Source of the DNA: Comamonadaceae bacterium
GTDB taxonomy: Bacteria; Pseudomonadota; Gammaproteobacteria; Burkholderiales; Burkholderiaceae_C
Direction: 5' to 3'
NCBI GenBank assembly: GCA_947458305.1
Contig: CANGZO010000005.1
Span: forward strand, 1 to 27,574
DNA: 27,574 nt
The position numbers were made by a program, and so were the translations under genes. Positions 8,418 through 15,726 of the stretch are shown here, one piece after another (the first letter of the stretch is position 1; each line of letters begins with the position of its first letter). The notes below the pieces were generated by a model. That model searched no databases, was not told the origin of the DNA, and saw only the letters and a program-made list of their open reading frames with translations.

Positions 8418-8663
8418 GTGAGCAACAAAGGCCAACTTTTGCAAGACCCTTTCTTGAATGCGCTTCGCAAAGAGCATGTGCCAGTGTCTATTTATTTGGT
8501 CAATGGCATCAAGTTGCAAGGTCAAATCGAGTCTTTTGACCAGTACGTTGTACTTTTACGCAACACGGTCACTCAAATGGTTTACAAGCACGCCATTTCA
8601 ACCATTGTTCCAGGTCGCTCTGTCACTTTCAGCACGCCTGAAACTGGCGAAATCACAGCCTGA
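8418..8663 (+). CDS. hfq: RNA chaperone Hfq
   Basis: Sm-like hexameric RNA chaperone that pairs small RNAs with target mRNAs and modulates stability and translation. The 81-residue protein carries the Sm1 region (VSIYLVNGIKLQGQIESFDQ) and the Sm2 motif YKHAIST. RNA-contacting residues are Gln9, Gln42, Lys57 and His58. The rim patch reads RKEH rather than E. coli RRER, as in other betaproteobacteria. The C-terminal tail after the Sm core is only about 15 residues, shorter than in E. coli (102 residues overall). Start is GTG with ACGGAGAA upstream. An inverted repeat lies just upstream, and hflX follows after 52 bases, as in E. coli. Confidence 0.97.
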   Translation: MSNKGQLLQDPFLNALRKEHVPVSIYLVNGIKLQGQIESFDQYVVLLRNTVTQMVYKHAISTIVPGRSVTFSTPETGEITA

Positions 8664-8683
8664 TCATGCCCCCTGCGGTTTGT

Positions 8684-8709
8684 GTGGTTGTCATGACCAC
8701 TGAAGGTGG
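8684..8709 (+). promoter_or_regulatory. Competing short hairpins over the hflX ribosome binding site
   Basis: GTGGT (8684-8688) can pair with ACCAC (8696-8700). CCAC (8697-8700) can instead pair with GTGG (8706-8709), which is part of the hflX Shine-Dalgarno AAGGTGG (8703-8709). The two pairings exclude each other, so this could be a small translational switch. Stems are only 4-5 bp, so chance is a real possibility. Confidence 0.25.
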
Positions 8710-8715
8710 CTGAAT

Positions 8716-9903
8716 TTGTCTGATTCGTCCTCGAAAAAAACAGCGTCGACACTCTTGATCGGCGTTGATTTTGGCTTGCCCCACTTTGATGCCGACTTGG
8801 TCGAGTTGGGGCTCTTGGCCAAAACAGCGGGCCTGCAACCCGTTGCACGTTTGACCTGCAAACGTAAAGCGCCCGACGCTGCTCTTTTTGTGGGCAGTGG
8901 CAAAGCCGATGAAATCAAAGAATTGGCTTTGCTGCATGGCGCGGTTGAAATTCTTTTTGACCAAGCCCTCAGTCCCGCTCAGCAGCGCAACCTTGAACGA
9001 CACATTGGTCTGCCTGTCAACGACCGGACGCTGCTGATTTTGGAAATCTTCGGTCAAAGAGCCCGCAGCCACGAAGGTAAATTGCAAGTCGAATTGGCCC
9101 GTCAGCAGTACCTGAGCACGCGTTTGGTTCGGCGCTGGTCGCACTTGGAGCGACAAAGCGGCGGCATTGGTATGCGCGGCGGTCCCGGTGAGACTCAGAT
9201 TGAGCTCGACAGGCGCATGATCCAAGACTCGATCAAACGCATCAAAGAGCGGTTGATCAAAGTCAAACGCCAGCGCAACACTCAGCGCCGCCAACGTGAT
9301 CGGCGTGACACTTTCAATATCTCCTTGGTGGGTTACACCAACGCTGGCAAGTCCACCCTGTTTAACGCCTTGGTCAAGGCCAGGGCCTATGCGGCTGACC
9401 AACTTTTTGCAACGCTGGACACTACCACCCGCCAGCTTTACTTGGGCGAAGCGGGCCGTTCGGTGTCTTTGTCCGACACCGTGGGGTTCATCCGTGATTT
9501 GCCACACGGTCTGGTGGAGGCTTTTCAAGCAACATTGCAAGAGGCCACCGAAGCTGATTTGTTGCTTCATGTCGTGGATGCCTCCAACCCTGATTTCCCC
9601 GAGCAGATGGCCGAAGTGCAAAAAGTTTTGGTCGATATTGGGGCAGATCAAGTGCCTCAACTCTTGGTATTCAATAAAATTGATGCACTGGACAGCGACC
9701 ATTACCCCTTGCAATTACAAGACCAGTACGATTTGAATGGCATGCCCGTTTCGCGTGTGTTTTTGAGTGCTCACAGCGGCTTGGGCTTGTCGGTGCTGCG
9801 GACCGTTTTGTCTGAGATCGTCAAAACCGCGCTACCCAGCTTGGATCCTTCAAAGCCCGATCCCCGTGACATTGGGCGGGAATATCTGGGTGACACGCCT
9901 TAA
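8716..9903 (+). CDS. hflX: GTPase HflX (ribosome-splitting factor)
   Basis: Translation-factor-class GTPase that binds the 50S subunit and can split stalled ribosomes. The 395-residue protein has an N-terminal glycine-rich HflX domain (about 12-190, including GGIGMRGGPGETQIE) and a G domain with G1 GYTNAGKST (206-214), G3 DTVGF and G4 NKID, ending in a short C-terminal extension. The frame opens only after a TGA at 8701-8703, so the TTG at 8716 is the supported start. It has AAGGTGG six bases upstream. Gene order hfq-hflX-hflK-hflC is the classical hfl operon. Confidence 0.96.
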   Translation: MSDSSSKKTASTLLIGVDFGLPHFDADLVELGLLAKTAGLQPVARLTCKRKAPDAALFVGSGKADEIKELALLHGAVEILFDQALSPAQQRNLERHIGLPVNDRTLLILEIFGQRARSHEGKLQVELARQQYLSTRLVRRWSHLERQSGGIGMRGGPGETQIELDRRMIQDSIKRIKERLIKVKRQRNTQRRQRDRRDTFNISLVGYTNAGKSTLFNALVKARAYAADQLFATLDTTTRQLYLGEAGRSVSLSDTVGFIRDLPHGLVEAFQATLQEATEADLLLHVVDASNPDFPEQMAEVQKVLVDIGADQVPQLLVFNKIDALDSDHYPLQLQDQYDLNGMPVSRVFLSAHSGLGLSVLRTVLSEIVKTALPSLDPSKPDPRDIGREYLGDTP

Positions 9904-10015
9904 GAGGCCTTCATTTTCGGCACAATGCTGTTTCGTCATATTGACAAAGATAAAAACCATGAATTTCCACCTCCCACCCCTTCGATGGTCCTTGCTGCCT
10001 GCAAAGATCCGAGGC

Positions 10016-11335
10016 ATGTTCAATTTGAACGACCCTCGCTGGGGTCGTGACGATGACAAGCCGTCCAACGAATCGGGCGCCAAGCCGAGTAACGATGTGC
10101 CACCTCCGGGCCCCAAGCCCGATGCATGGCAGCAGCCTCCAGGACGGCCTTCCCAGCAACAAAGCGGTCCACCGGATTTGGATGAGTTGTGGCGTGATTT
10201 CAACCAAAAATTGGGACAAATCTTCGGTGGCAAAGGTGGACCTCAGCGTCCTCAAGGCCCAGGGGGTTCTGGTGGTGGTTCGGGTGGCCCCGAGATTCCT
10301 GCCTTCATCAAAAATCTGGGCATCGGGGTGATTTTGGGTGGTGCCTTGTTGGTTTGGTTGGCCACGGGCTTTTTCATTGTGCAAGAAGGTCAGCAGGCTG
10401 TGATCACACAGTTTGGCAAATACCACTCCACCGTCAGCGCTGGTTTCAACTGGCGCATGCCTTACCCGGTTCAGCGCCACGAATTGGTTTTTGTGACCCA
10501 AATCCGGTCGGTCGACATTGGCCGTGACAACATCATCAAGGCCACAGGCCTGCGTGAGTCAGCCATGCTCACCGAAGACGAAAACATTGTTGAAATCAAG
10601 TTTGCCGTTCAATATCGGCTGAACGATGCGCGTGCTTACCTTTTCGAAAGCCGTGACCCCACCCAAGCGGTGGTTCAGTCGGCTGAAACGGCTGTGCGTG
10701 AGGTGGTTGGCAAAATGCGAATGGACTCGGCCTTGGCTGAGGAACGCGACCAGATCGCTCCTCGCGTGCGTGAAAAAATGCAAACCATTCTTGACCTTTA
10801 CAAGGTTGGTATTGAAGTGGTGGGCATCAACCTGCAACAAGGCGGTGTTCGCCCCCCCGAGCAGGTTCAGTCGGCATTCGACGATGTTTTGAAGGCAGGT
10901 CAAGAGCGAGAGCGAGCGAAAAACGAAGCGCAGGCTTATGCCAACGATGTGGTCCCCCGCGCTGTGGGTGCTGCATCTCGCCTCAAAGAAGAGGCCGACG
11001 CCTACCGTGAACGCATCGTGGCCCAAGCAGAGGGTGATGCGCAGCGCTTCAAAACCATCTTGCCTGAGTATCAAAAAGCGCCACAGGTCATGCGTGACCG
11101 CATGTACACAGACACCATGCAGCAGATCTACAGCAATGTGACCAAAGTTCTGGTGGACAGCAAGCAGGGATCCAACCTTTTATACCTCCCGCTTGACAAA
11201 ATCATGCAGCAGGTGTCCCAAGCCTCACCGCCTGTCATGGACGTGGCCCCTGCTGCCAGTGGCAATACGAATGCTGTTTCGACCGAAACGCGTTCCAGGG
11301 ATACACAACGTTCGCGCGACCGCGATCCACGATAA
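10016..11335 (+). CDS. hflK: FtsH protease modulator HflK
   Basis: SPFH/prohibitin-family membrane protein that forms a large complex with HflC around the FtsH protease and modulates its proteolysis. The 439-residue product starts with a Pro/Gly/Gln-rich cytoplasmic N terminus (1-95), then one transmembrane helix (about 101-122), the SPFH domain (about 122-310) and a long Ala/Glu/Arg-rich coiled coil. The ATG at 10016 begins the typical MFNLNDPRWGRDDD sequence, but its GAGG is very close (one intervening base). An in-frame ATG at 9959 would add 19 residues, so the start is uncertain. hflC follows after 11 bases. Confidence 0.93.
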   Translation: MFNLNDPRWGRDDDKPSNESGAKPSNDVPPPGPKPDAWQQPPGRPSQQQSGPPDLDELWRDFNQKLGQIFGGKGGPQRPQGPGGSGGGSGGPEIPAFIKNLGIGVILGGALLVWLATGFFIVQEGQQAVITQFGKYHSTVSAGFNWRMPYPVQRHELVFVTQIRSVDIGRDNIIKATGLRESAMLTEDENIVEIKFAVQYRLNDARAYLFESRDPTQAVVQSAETAVREVVGKMRMDSALAEERDQIAPRVREKMQTILDLYKVGIEVVGINLQQGGVRPPEQVQSAFDDVLKAGQERERAKNEAQAYANDVVPRAVGAASRLKEEADAYRERIVAQAEGDAQRFKTILPEYQKAPQVMRDRMYTDTMQQIYSNVTKVLVDSKQGSNLLYLPLDKIMQQVSQASPPVMDVAPAASGNTNAVSTETRSRDTQRSRDRDPR

Positions 11336-11346
11336 GGACTAAAAAA

Positions 11347-12246
11347 ATGAATCGCATCGGATTGTGGGTTTCCAGCGCACTGGTTTTGTTTGCGCTTTTG
11401 AGTTCAACTCTTTTTGTGGTGGATCAACGTCAGTTTGGCGTTGTCTATGCCTTGGGTCAGATCAAGGAAGTGATCACAGAGCCAGGCTTGCATTTCAAGT
11501 TGCCGCCACCTCTTCAAAACGTCAACTACATTGACAAACGTTTGCTGACCTTGGACAGCCCTGACAACGAACCCATGCTCACGGCTGAAAAGCAGCGTGT
11601 AGTCATCGATTGGTATGTTCGCTGGCGCATCACCGATCCACAGGCTTACATTCGAAATGTGGGTTTGGATGAGAAGGCTGGTACCAGCCAACTCAACCGC
11701 GTGGTTCGAAATGCTTTTCAAGAGCAAATCAACAAGCGCACCGTCAAAGACTTGTTGTCCCTCAAACGTGAAGAATTGATGGAGGATGTCAAAGAAGATG
11801 TCCTCTCTGTTGTCCGTGGCGCCAAGCCTTGGGGTGTCGATGTGGTGGATGTTCGCATCACCCGTGCAGATTACGTGGACACCATCACCGAGTCCGTCTA
11901 TCGCCGTATGGAAGCTGAGCGCAAGCGCGTCGCCAATGAGTTGCGCTCCACAGGTGCTGCGGAGGGTGAAAAAATCCGTGCAGATGCCGACCGTCAGCGT
12001 GAGGTCACGGTGGCCAACGCCTACCGTGATGCACAGAAAATCAAGGGCGAGGGGGACGCCATGGCTGCCCGCTTGTATGCCGAATCTTTTGGCCGCGATC
12101 CGCAGTTTGCTCAGTTTTACAGAAGCTTGGAAGCTTACAAGTCCAGCTTCAACAGCAAAGGCGATGTCATGGTTCTGGACCCCGGCAGTTCAGAATTTTT
12201 CAAAGGCATGCGGGGCACACCCGGCAGCGCACCTGCTCGAAAGTAA
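11347..12246 (+). CDS. hflC: FtsH protease modulator HflC
   Basis: Partner of HflK in the HflKC complex, anchored in the inner membrane with the SPFH domain on the periplasmic side. The 299-residue protein has an N-terminal transmembrane helix (about 5-24), an SPFH domain beginning with VVDQRQFGVVYALGQ, and a coiled coil (about 175-235) rich in EAERKR and RADADRQREV segments. It ends in a flexible Gly/Ser/Pro tail. A good AAGGA site lies just upstream, overlapping the hflK stop. Length and order match the family. A DUF2065 gene begins three bases after its stop. Confidence 0.96.
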   Translation: MNRIGLWVSSALVLFALLSSTLFVVDQRQFGVVYALGQIKEVITEPGLHFKLPPPLQNVNYIDKRLLTLDSPDNEPMLTAEKQRVVIDWYVRWRITDPQAYIRNVGLDEKAGTSQLNRVVRNAFQEQINKRTVKDLLSLKREELMEDVKEDVLSVVRGAKPWGVDVVDVRITRADYVDTITESVYRRMEAERKRVANELRSTGAAEGEKIRADADRQREVTVANAYRDAQKIKGEGDAMAARLYAESFGRDPQFAQFYRSLEAYKSSFNSKGDVMVLDPGSSEFFKGMRGTPGSAPARK

Positions 12247-12249
12247 GGC

Positions 12250-12435
12250 TTGTTGGCATCGCTCCTTTTGGCTTTGGGCTTGATGCTCATTCTGGAAGGA
12301 CTGATGCCCATGGTTTTACCGCGCCTTTGGAAAAGCCTGTTTGAGCAGATGCTCAAGATGGAAGATGGTCAGATTCGTTTTTTCGGCATGCTCATGGTGA
12401 TCGCCGGCTTGTCAGTCATTTGGTTTCTGGCTTGA
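12250..12435 (+). CDS. DUF2065 (YjeT-like) small membrane protein
   Basis: A 61-residue protein with two hydrophobic helices (about 2-22 and 46-60) separated by a short amphipathic segment. This matches the DUF2065/YjeT family found directly after hflC in many proteobacteria. Its function is unknown; the fixed neighbourhood suggests a link to HflKC-FtsH or to the downstream hisZ/purA genes. The start is a TTG at 12250, three bases after the hflC stop, with TAAGG overlapping the hflC stop as a possible binding site. It is short but well supported by composition and synteny. Confidence 0.85.
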   Translation: MLASLLLALGLMLILEGLMPMVLPRLWKSLFEQMLKMEDGQIRFFGMLMVIAGLSVIWFLA

Positions 12436-12532
12436 GGTCTTGAAGTTGGCATTTCTGTGTTCAATATTCTTCTTTGTGTCAATTCAGATCCCTTTGGCCG
12501 AGCTCATGTCAAAAAACAGACCGTCAACCCGG

Positions 12533-12538
12533 TAAAAT
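12533..12538 (+). promoter_or_regulatory. Possible -10 hexamer upstream of hisZ
   Basis: TAAAAT lies 33 bases before the hisZ ATG in the longest intergenic gap of the window (12436-12570). No good -35 hexamer is seen at 16-18 bases upstream. The same bases form the loop of a weak AACC/GGTT hairpin followed by TTT (12526-12547), so a terminator reading is equally possible. The hisZ leader is pyrimidine-rich with no Shine-Dalgarno sequence. Confidence 0.25.
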
Positions 12539-12570
12539 CTGGTTTTTAACCGTCTCCCCCCCATTCCCTC

Positions 12571-13731
12571 ATGTCTGCTTGGGTCCTCCCGGATCATGTT
12601 GCCGATGTCTTGCCCTCAGAGGCACGTCACATCGAAGAACTCCGTCGCGAACTGTTGGACACCGCCCGTGGCTATGGCTACGAGTTGGTCATTCCTCCGC
12701 TCCTGGAGCATTTGGAATCCCTGCTGACCGGCACGGGAGAAGCTTTGGACCTGCAAACGTTCAAACTGGTCGACCAACTTTCCGGACGCACCTTAGGTTT
12801 GCGTGCTGACACCACCCCCCAAGTGGCACGCATCGATGCCCACTTGCTGGGTCGCACCGCGCTCACACGTCTGTGTTACTGCGGGCCTGTTTTGCACACC
12901 CGTCCGGCGCGCCCACATGCCACCCGTGAGCCCTTGCAACTGGGGGCTGAAATCTACGGTCATGCCGGACCCGTGGCCGATCTGGAAATCCTTCAGTTGG
13001 CTTTGGATTGCTTGTCTGCCGGACGCGCGGCTCGTTTGCAGGTCGATCTGGCCGATGCCCGCATCGTCAACCGTTTGCTGAGAGATGAGGTCTTGAGTGA
13101 TCAGCTGCGGCATGACATCCATGCCGCATTGGCTCGCAAGGATGCTTCTGCTTTGTCAGGCCTGTGCAAAGCCCTTTCTTCGGAGTCACGCGAGGGCTTG
13201 ATGGCTCTGGTTGGCTTGTATGGAGATTTGAGTGTGCTGGACTTGGCCGCCTCACGCCTGCCGGCTTACCCTGAAATCTCGCAGGCTTTGGCGCAGATGC
13301 GGTGGTTGGCTGAACAAATTCCCGATGTTGCTGTGAGTTTTGATCTGGGCGATTCGCGTGGATACGCTTATTACAGCGGCATGCGCTTTGCCATTTATGC
13401 CCAGGACGCCTCCGATGCTTTGGCACGTGGCGGACGTTACGACGGCGTAGGTGCTGTTTTTGGCCACCGCATCGACCGCGACCGTCCGGCAGTAGGCTTC
13501 AGTTTGGACCTGAAAGAATTGGTGGCCGCAGTCAAGCCCCTGCCTTTGCGCGCTGCCATCCGTGCACCCTGGGGTTCATCCGCTTCTTTGCGCTCAGCGA
13601 TTGCTTCCTTGCGAAGCCATGGCGAGACGGTGGTCTGTGTGTTGCCAGGCCACGAAAGTGAAATCGACGAATTCCATTGCGACCGCGAACTGGTTGAAGC
13701 GGCTGGGCAGTGGGTTGTACAAGCTCTTTGA
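12571..13731 (+). CDS. hisZ: ATP phosphoribosyltransferase regulatory subunit HisZ
   Basis: HisS-like regulatory subunit that assembles with short-form HisG to make ATP phosphoribosyltransferase, the first enzyme of histidine synthesis. The 386-residue protein keeps the class II synthetase fold: LPDHVADVLPSEA at the N terminus, GLRADTTPQVARI, the LGDSRGYAYYSGMRFAIY segment and GGRYDGVGAVFG. It lacks the HisS anticodon domain and its motif 2 is degenerate (LCYCGPVLHTRPARPH). It sits immediately upstream of purA, as is common in betaproteobacteria. It predicts a short HisG encoded elsewhere in the genome. Confidence 0.93.
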   Translation: MSAWVLPDHVADVLPSEARHIEELRRELLDTARGYGYELVIPPLLEHLESLLTGTGEALDLQTFKLVDQLSGRTLGLRADTTPQVARIDAHLLGRTALTRLCYCGPVLHTRPARPHATREPLQLGAEIYGHAGPVADLEILQLALDCLSAGRAARLQVDLADARIVNRLLRDEVLSDQLRHDIHAALARKDASALSGLCKALSSESREGLMALVGLYGDLSVLDLAASRLPAYPEISQALAQMRWLAEQIPDVAVSFDLGDSRGYAYYSGMRFAIYAQDASDALARGGRYDGVGAVFGHRIDRDRPAVGFSLDLKELVAAVKPLPLRAAIRAPWGSSASLRSAIASLRSHGETVVCVLPGHESEIDEFHCDRELVEAAGQWVVQAL

Positions 13732-13748
13732 GAAAGAACATTTCAAGC

Positions 13749-15077
13749 ATGAACATGAAGCAAGGCCGTAACGTGGTCGTTGTCGGTACCCAATGGGGCG
13801 ATGAGGGCAAAGGCAAACTGGTCGACTGGTTGACCGAAAGCGCCCAAGGCGTGGTGCGTTTCCAGGGTGGTCACAACGCGGGCCACACCTTGGTGATCAA
13901 CGGCGTGAAAACCGCTTTGCACCTGATCCCCAGCGGCATCATGCGCGCAGGCGTCAAGTGCTACATCGGCAACGGTGTGGTGCTGTCTGTGCCCAAGTTG
14001 CTCGAAGAAATCGCAGGTCTTGAAAAAGCCGGTGTCGAGGTGCGCTCTCGCCTGCGCGTGAGCGAGGCCTGCCCGCTGATCTTGCCCTACCACGTCGCAT
14101 TGGATGTGGGCCGAGAAGCTGCCAAAGAAAAAGCCGGAACTGCCAAGATCGGCACCACCGGCCGCGGCATTGGGCCTGCCTACGAAGACAAAGTGGCGCG
14201 CCGTGCCCTGCGTGTGCAAGACCTCAAATACCCCGAGCGTTTCGCCACCAAGCTGCGCGAAAACCTCGCGCTGCACAACGAGATTTTGGTCAATATTCTG
14301 GGCGCTTCGCCTGTGGACTTTGACACCACTTACAACGAGGCCATGGGCTATGCCCAAGCGCTGTTGCCCATGGTGGCCGATGTCTCGCGTGAGTTGAACG
14401 AGGCCCACAAAGCTGGTGCCAATTTGCTGTTCGAAGGTGCGCAAGGCACTTTGCTCGATGTGGATCACGGCACCTACCCGTTTGTGACGTCCAGCAACTG
14501 CGTGGCGGGCAATGCCGCAGCGGGTGCGGGCGTGGGCCCCGGCATGCTGCATTACATCTTGGGCATCACCAAGGCTTACTGTACCCGTGTGGGTGGCGGA
14601 CCTTTCCCCACCGAGCTCGACTGGGAGACCCCCGGCACGCCCGGTTACCACATGTCCACCGTGGGCGCTGAAAAAGGCGTGACCACTGGCCGTTCGCGTC
14701 GCTGCGGTTGGTTTGACGCAGCTTTGCTCAAGCGCAGCGCGCAGGTCAACGGCTTGAGCGGTTTGTGCATCACCAAGCTGGATGTGCTCGATGGCCTGAA
14801 AGAGTTGCTGCTGTGCACCGGCTACGAGCTCGATGGCGAAACCATCGACATCCTGCCCATGGGCGCCGACGAGATCGCCCGCTGCAAACCGATTTATGAA
14901 GTGATTCCCGGTTGGACCGAAACCACCGTGGGCGTGACCGACATGGACAAGCTGCCCGCCACCGCACGTTATTACTTGGACCGCATTGCCCAAGTGACTG
15001 GCGTGCCTGTGCATGTGGTGTCCACCAGCCCAGACCGTGACCACACGATCTTGCTGCACAACCCCTTTGCAGTCTGA
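13749..15077 (+). CDS. purA: Adenylosuccinate synthetase
   Basis: GTP-dependent ligation of IMP and aspartate to adenylosuccinate, the first committed step to AMP. The 442-residue protein has the P-loop-like GDEGKGK (17-23), the GHNAGHT motif, GTTGRGIGPAYEDK, the switch loop VTTGRSRRCGWFD and the C-terminal STSPDRD guanine-binding segment. The ATG at 13749 begins the conserved sequence; the open frame extends to 13710 inside hisZ but without support, and an ATG at 13755 is a possible alternative. It lies 17 bases after hisZ. Identity is near certain. Confidence 0.98.
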   Translation: MNMKQGRNVVVVGTQWGDEGKGKLVDWLTESAQGVVRFQGGHNAGHTLVINGVKTALHLIPSGIMRAGVKCYIGNGVVLSVPKLLEEIAGLEKAGVEVRSRLRVSEACPLILPYHVALDVGREAAKEKAGTAKIGTTGRGIGPAYEDKVARRALRVQDLKYPERFATKLRENLALHNEILVNILGASPVDFDTTYNEAMGYAQALLPMVADVSRELNEAHKAGANLLFEGAQGTLLDVDHGTYPFVTSSNCVAGNAAAGAGVGPGMLHYILGITKAYCTRVGGGPFPTELDWETPGTPGYHMSTVGAEKGVTTGRSRRCGWFDAALLKRSAQVNGLSGLCITKLDVLDGLKELLLCTGYELDGETIDILPMGADEIARCKPIYEVIPGWTETTVGVTDMDKLPATARYYLDRIAQVTGVPVHVVSTSPDRDHTILLHNPFAV

Positions 15078-15081
15078 TCGA

Positions 15082-15102
15082 GCGGACAGCCGCCCAGTTT
15101 TT
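15082..15102 (+). terminator. Weak terminator candidate after purA
   Basis: GCGG (15082-15085) and CCGC (15090-15093) form a four-pair stem around ACAG. A run of five T starts four bases downstream (15098-15102). The stem is short and the spacing imperfect, so it would at most reduce readthrough into the next gene. Confidence 0.3.
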
Positions 15103-15129
15103 CACCCACCTTTTGACGGAGTTCCTCCC

Positions 15130-15654
15130 ATGTTGACCGAAGACGGCAAGCACCTGTACGTGAGCTACGACGAGTACCACAATCTCATCGAAAAACTCGC
15201 CATCAAAATCTACCAATCTGGCTGGGAATTTGACAACATCCTGTGCCTAGCCCGTGGCGGCATGCGCCCAGGGGACATCCTCTCTCGCGTTTTTGACAAG
15301 CCTTTGGCCATCATGTCCACCAGCTCCTACCGTGCTGAAGCCGGCACGGTACAAGGCCACCTGGACATCGCTCGTTACATCACCACGCCCAAAGGCGAGA
15401 TCGCCGGCAGGGTTTTGTTGGTGGACGACTTGGCCGACACCGGCCACACCTTGCGTGCCGTGGTTGACCAGCTCAAGAACAACTACAAGCCCGTGACCGA
15501 ATTGCGCACTGCCGTGATCTGGACCAAAGGTGTGTCCACTTTCAAGCCTGATTATTCGATCGAGGACTTGCCCACCAACCCATGGATTCATCAGCCCTTT
15601 GAGCCCTACGATGCCATGCGCCCCGAAAAACTGCTGGAAAAATGGAGTGTTTGA
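15130..15654 (+). CDS. Purine-type phosphoribosyltransferase
   Basis: A 174-residue type I phosphoribosyltransferase. The PRPP-binding motif VLLVDDLADTGHT is at about 95-107 and the PPi-loop region CLARGGMRPGD at about 39-49. These features resemble xanthine/hypoxanthine-guanine phosphoribosyltransferases, which salvage bases using PRPP. The ATG at 15130 is preceded by GGAG nine bases upstream; the frame extends upstream inside purA without support. Placement right after purA suggests a purine-salvage role, but the nucleobase specificity cannot be read from the sequence. A strong hairpin follows. Confidence 0.88.
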   Translation: MLTEDGKHLYVSYDEYHNLIEKLAIKIYQSGWEFDNILCLARGGMRPGDILSRVFDKPLAIMSTSSYRAEAGTVQGHLDIARYITTPKGEIAGRVLLVDDLADTGHTLRAVVDQLKNNYKPVTELRTAVIWTKGVSTFKPDYSIEDLPTNPWIHQPFEPYDAMRPEKLLEKWSV

Positions 15655-15687
15655 TCCTCTTCGGATTTACCCGCACTGACCTGCATG

Positions 15688-15710
15688 CAGCCTCCTTCGG
15701 GAGGCTGTTT
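15688..15710 (+). terminator. GC-rich terminator hairpin ending the purA/phosphoribosyltransferase unit
   Basis: CAGCCTCC (15688-15695) pairs perfectly with GGAGGCTG (15700-15707) around a stable TTCG tetraloop, then three T. The eight-pair stem with a UUCG loop is the strongest intrinsic-terminator-like structure in the window. It lies 34 bases after a stop codon and before a functionally different gene. Confidence 0.75.
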
Positions 15711-15726
15711 GCATTAGGATCGCCGC

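Noticed and set aside
9767..10015. Upstream extension of the hflK frame
   Set aside because: It overlaps the hflX coding sequence, and the conserved sequence begins at MFNLNDPRWG. The only serious alternative start is 9959.
12571..13731. A second histidyl-tRNA synthetase
   Set aside because: Motif 2 is degenerate and the anticodon-binding domain is missing; these are features of HisZ.
13743..15059. Long minus-strand open frame (438 codons) antisense to purA
   Set aside because: purA on the plus strand has complete catalytic motifs. The antisense product is His/Gln/Ala/Gly-rich with no recognisable domain, typical of a GC-biased shadow.
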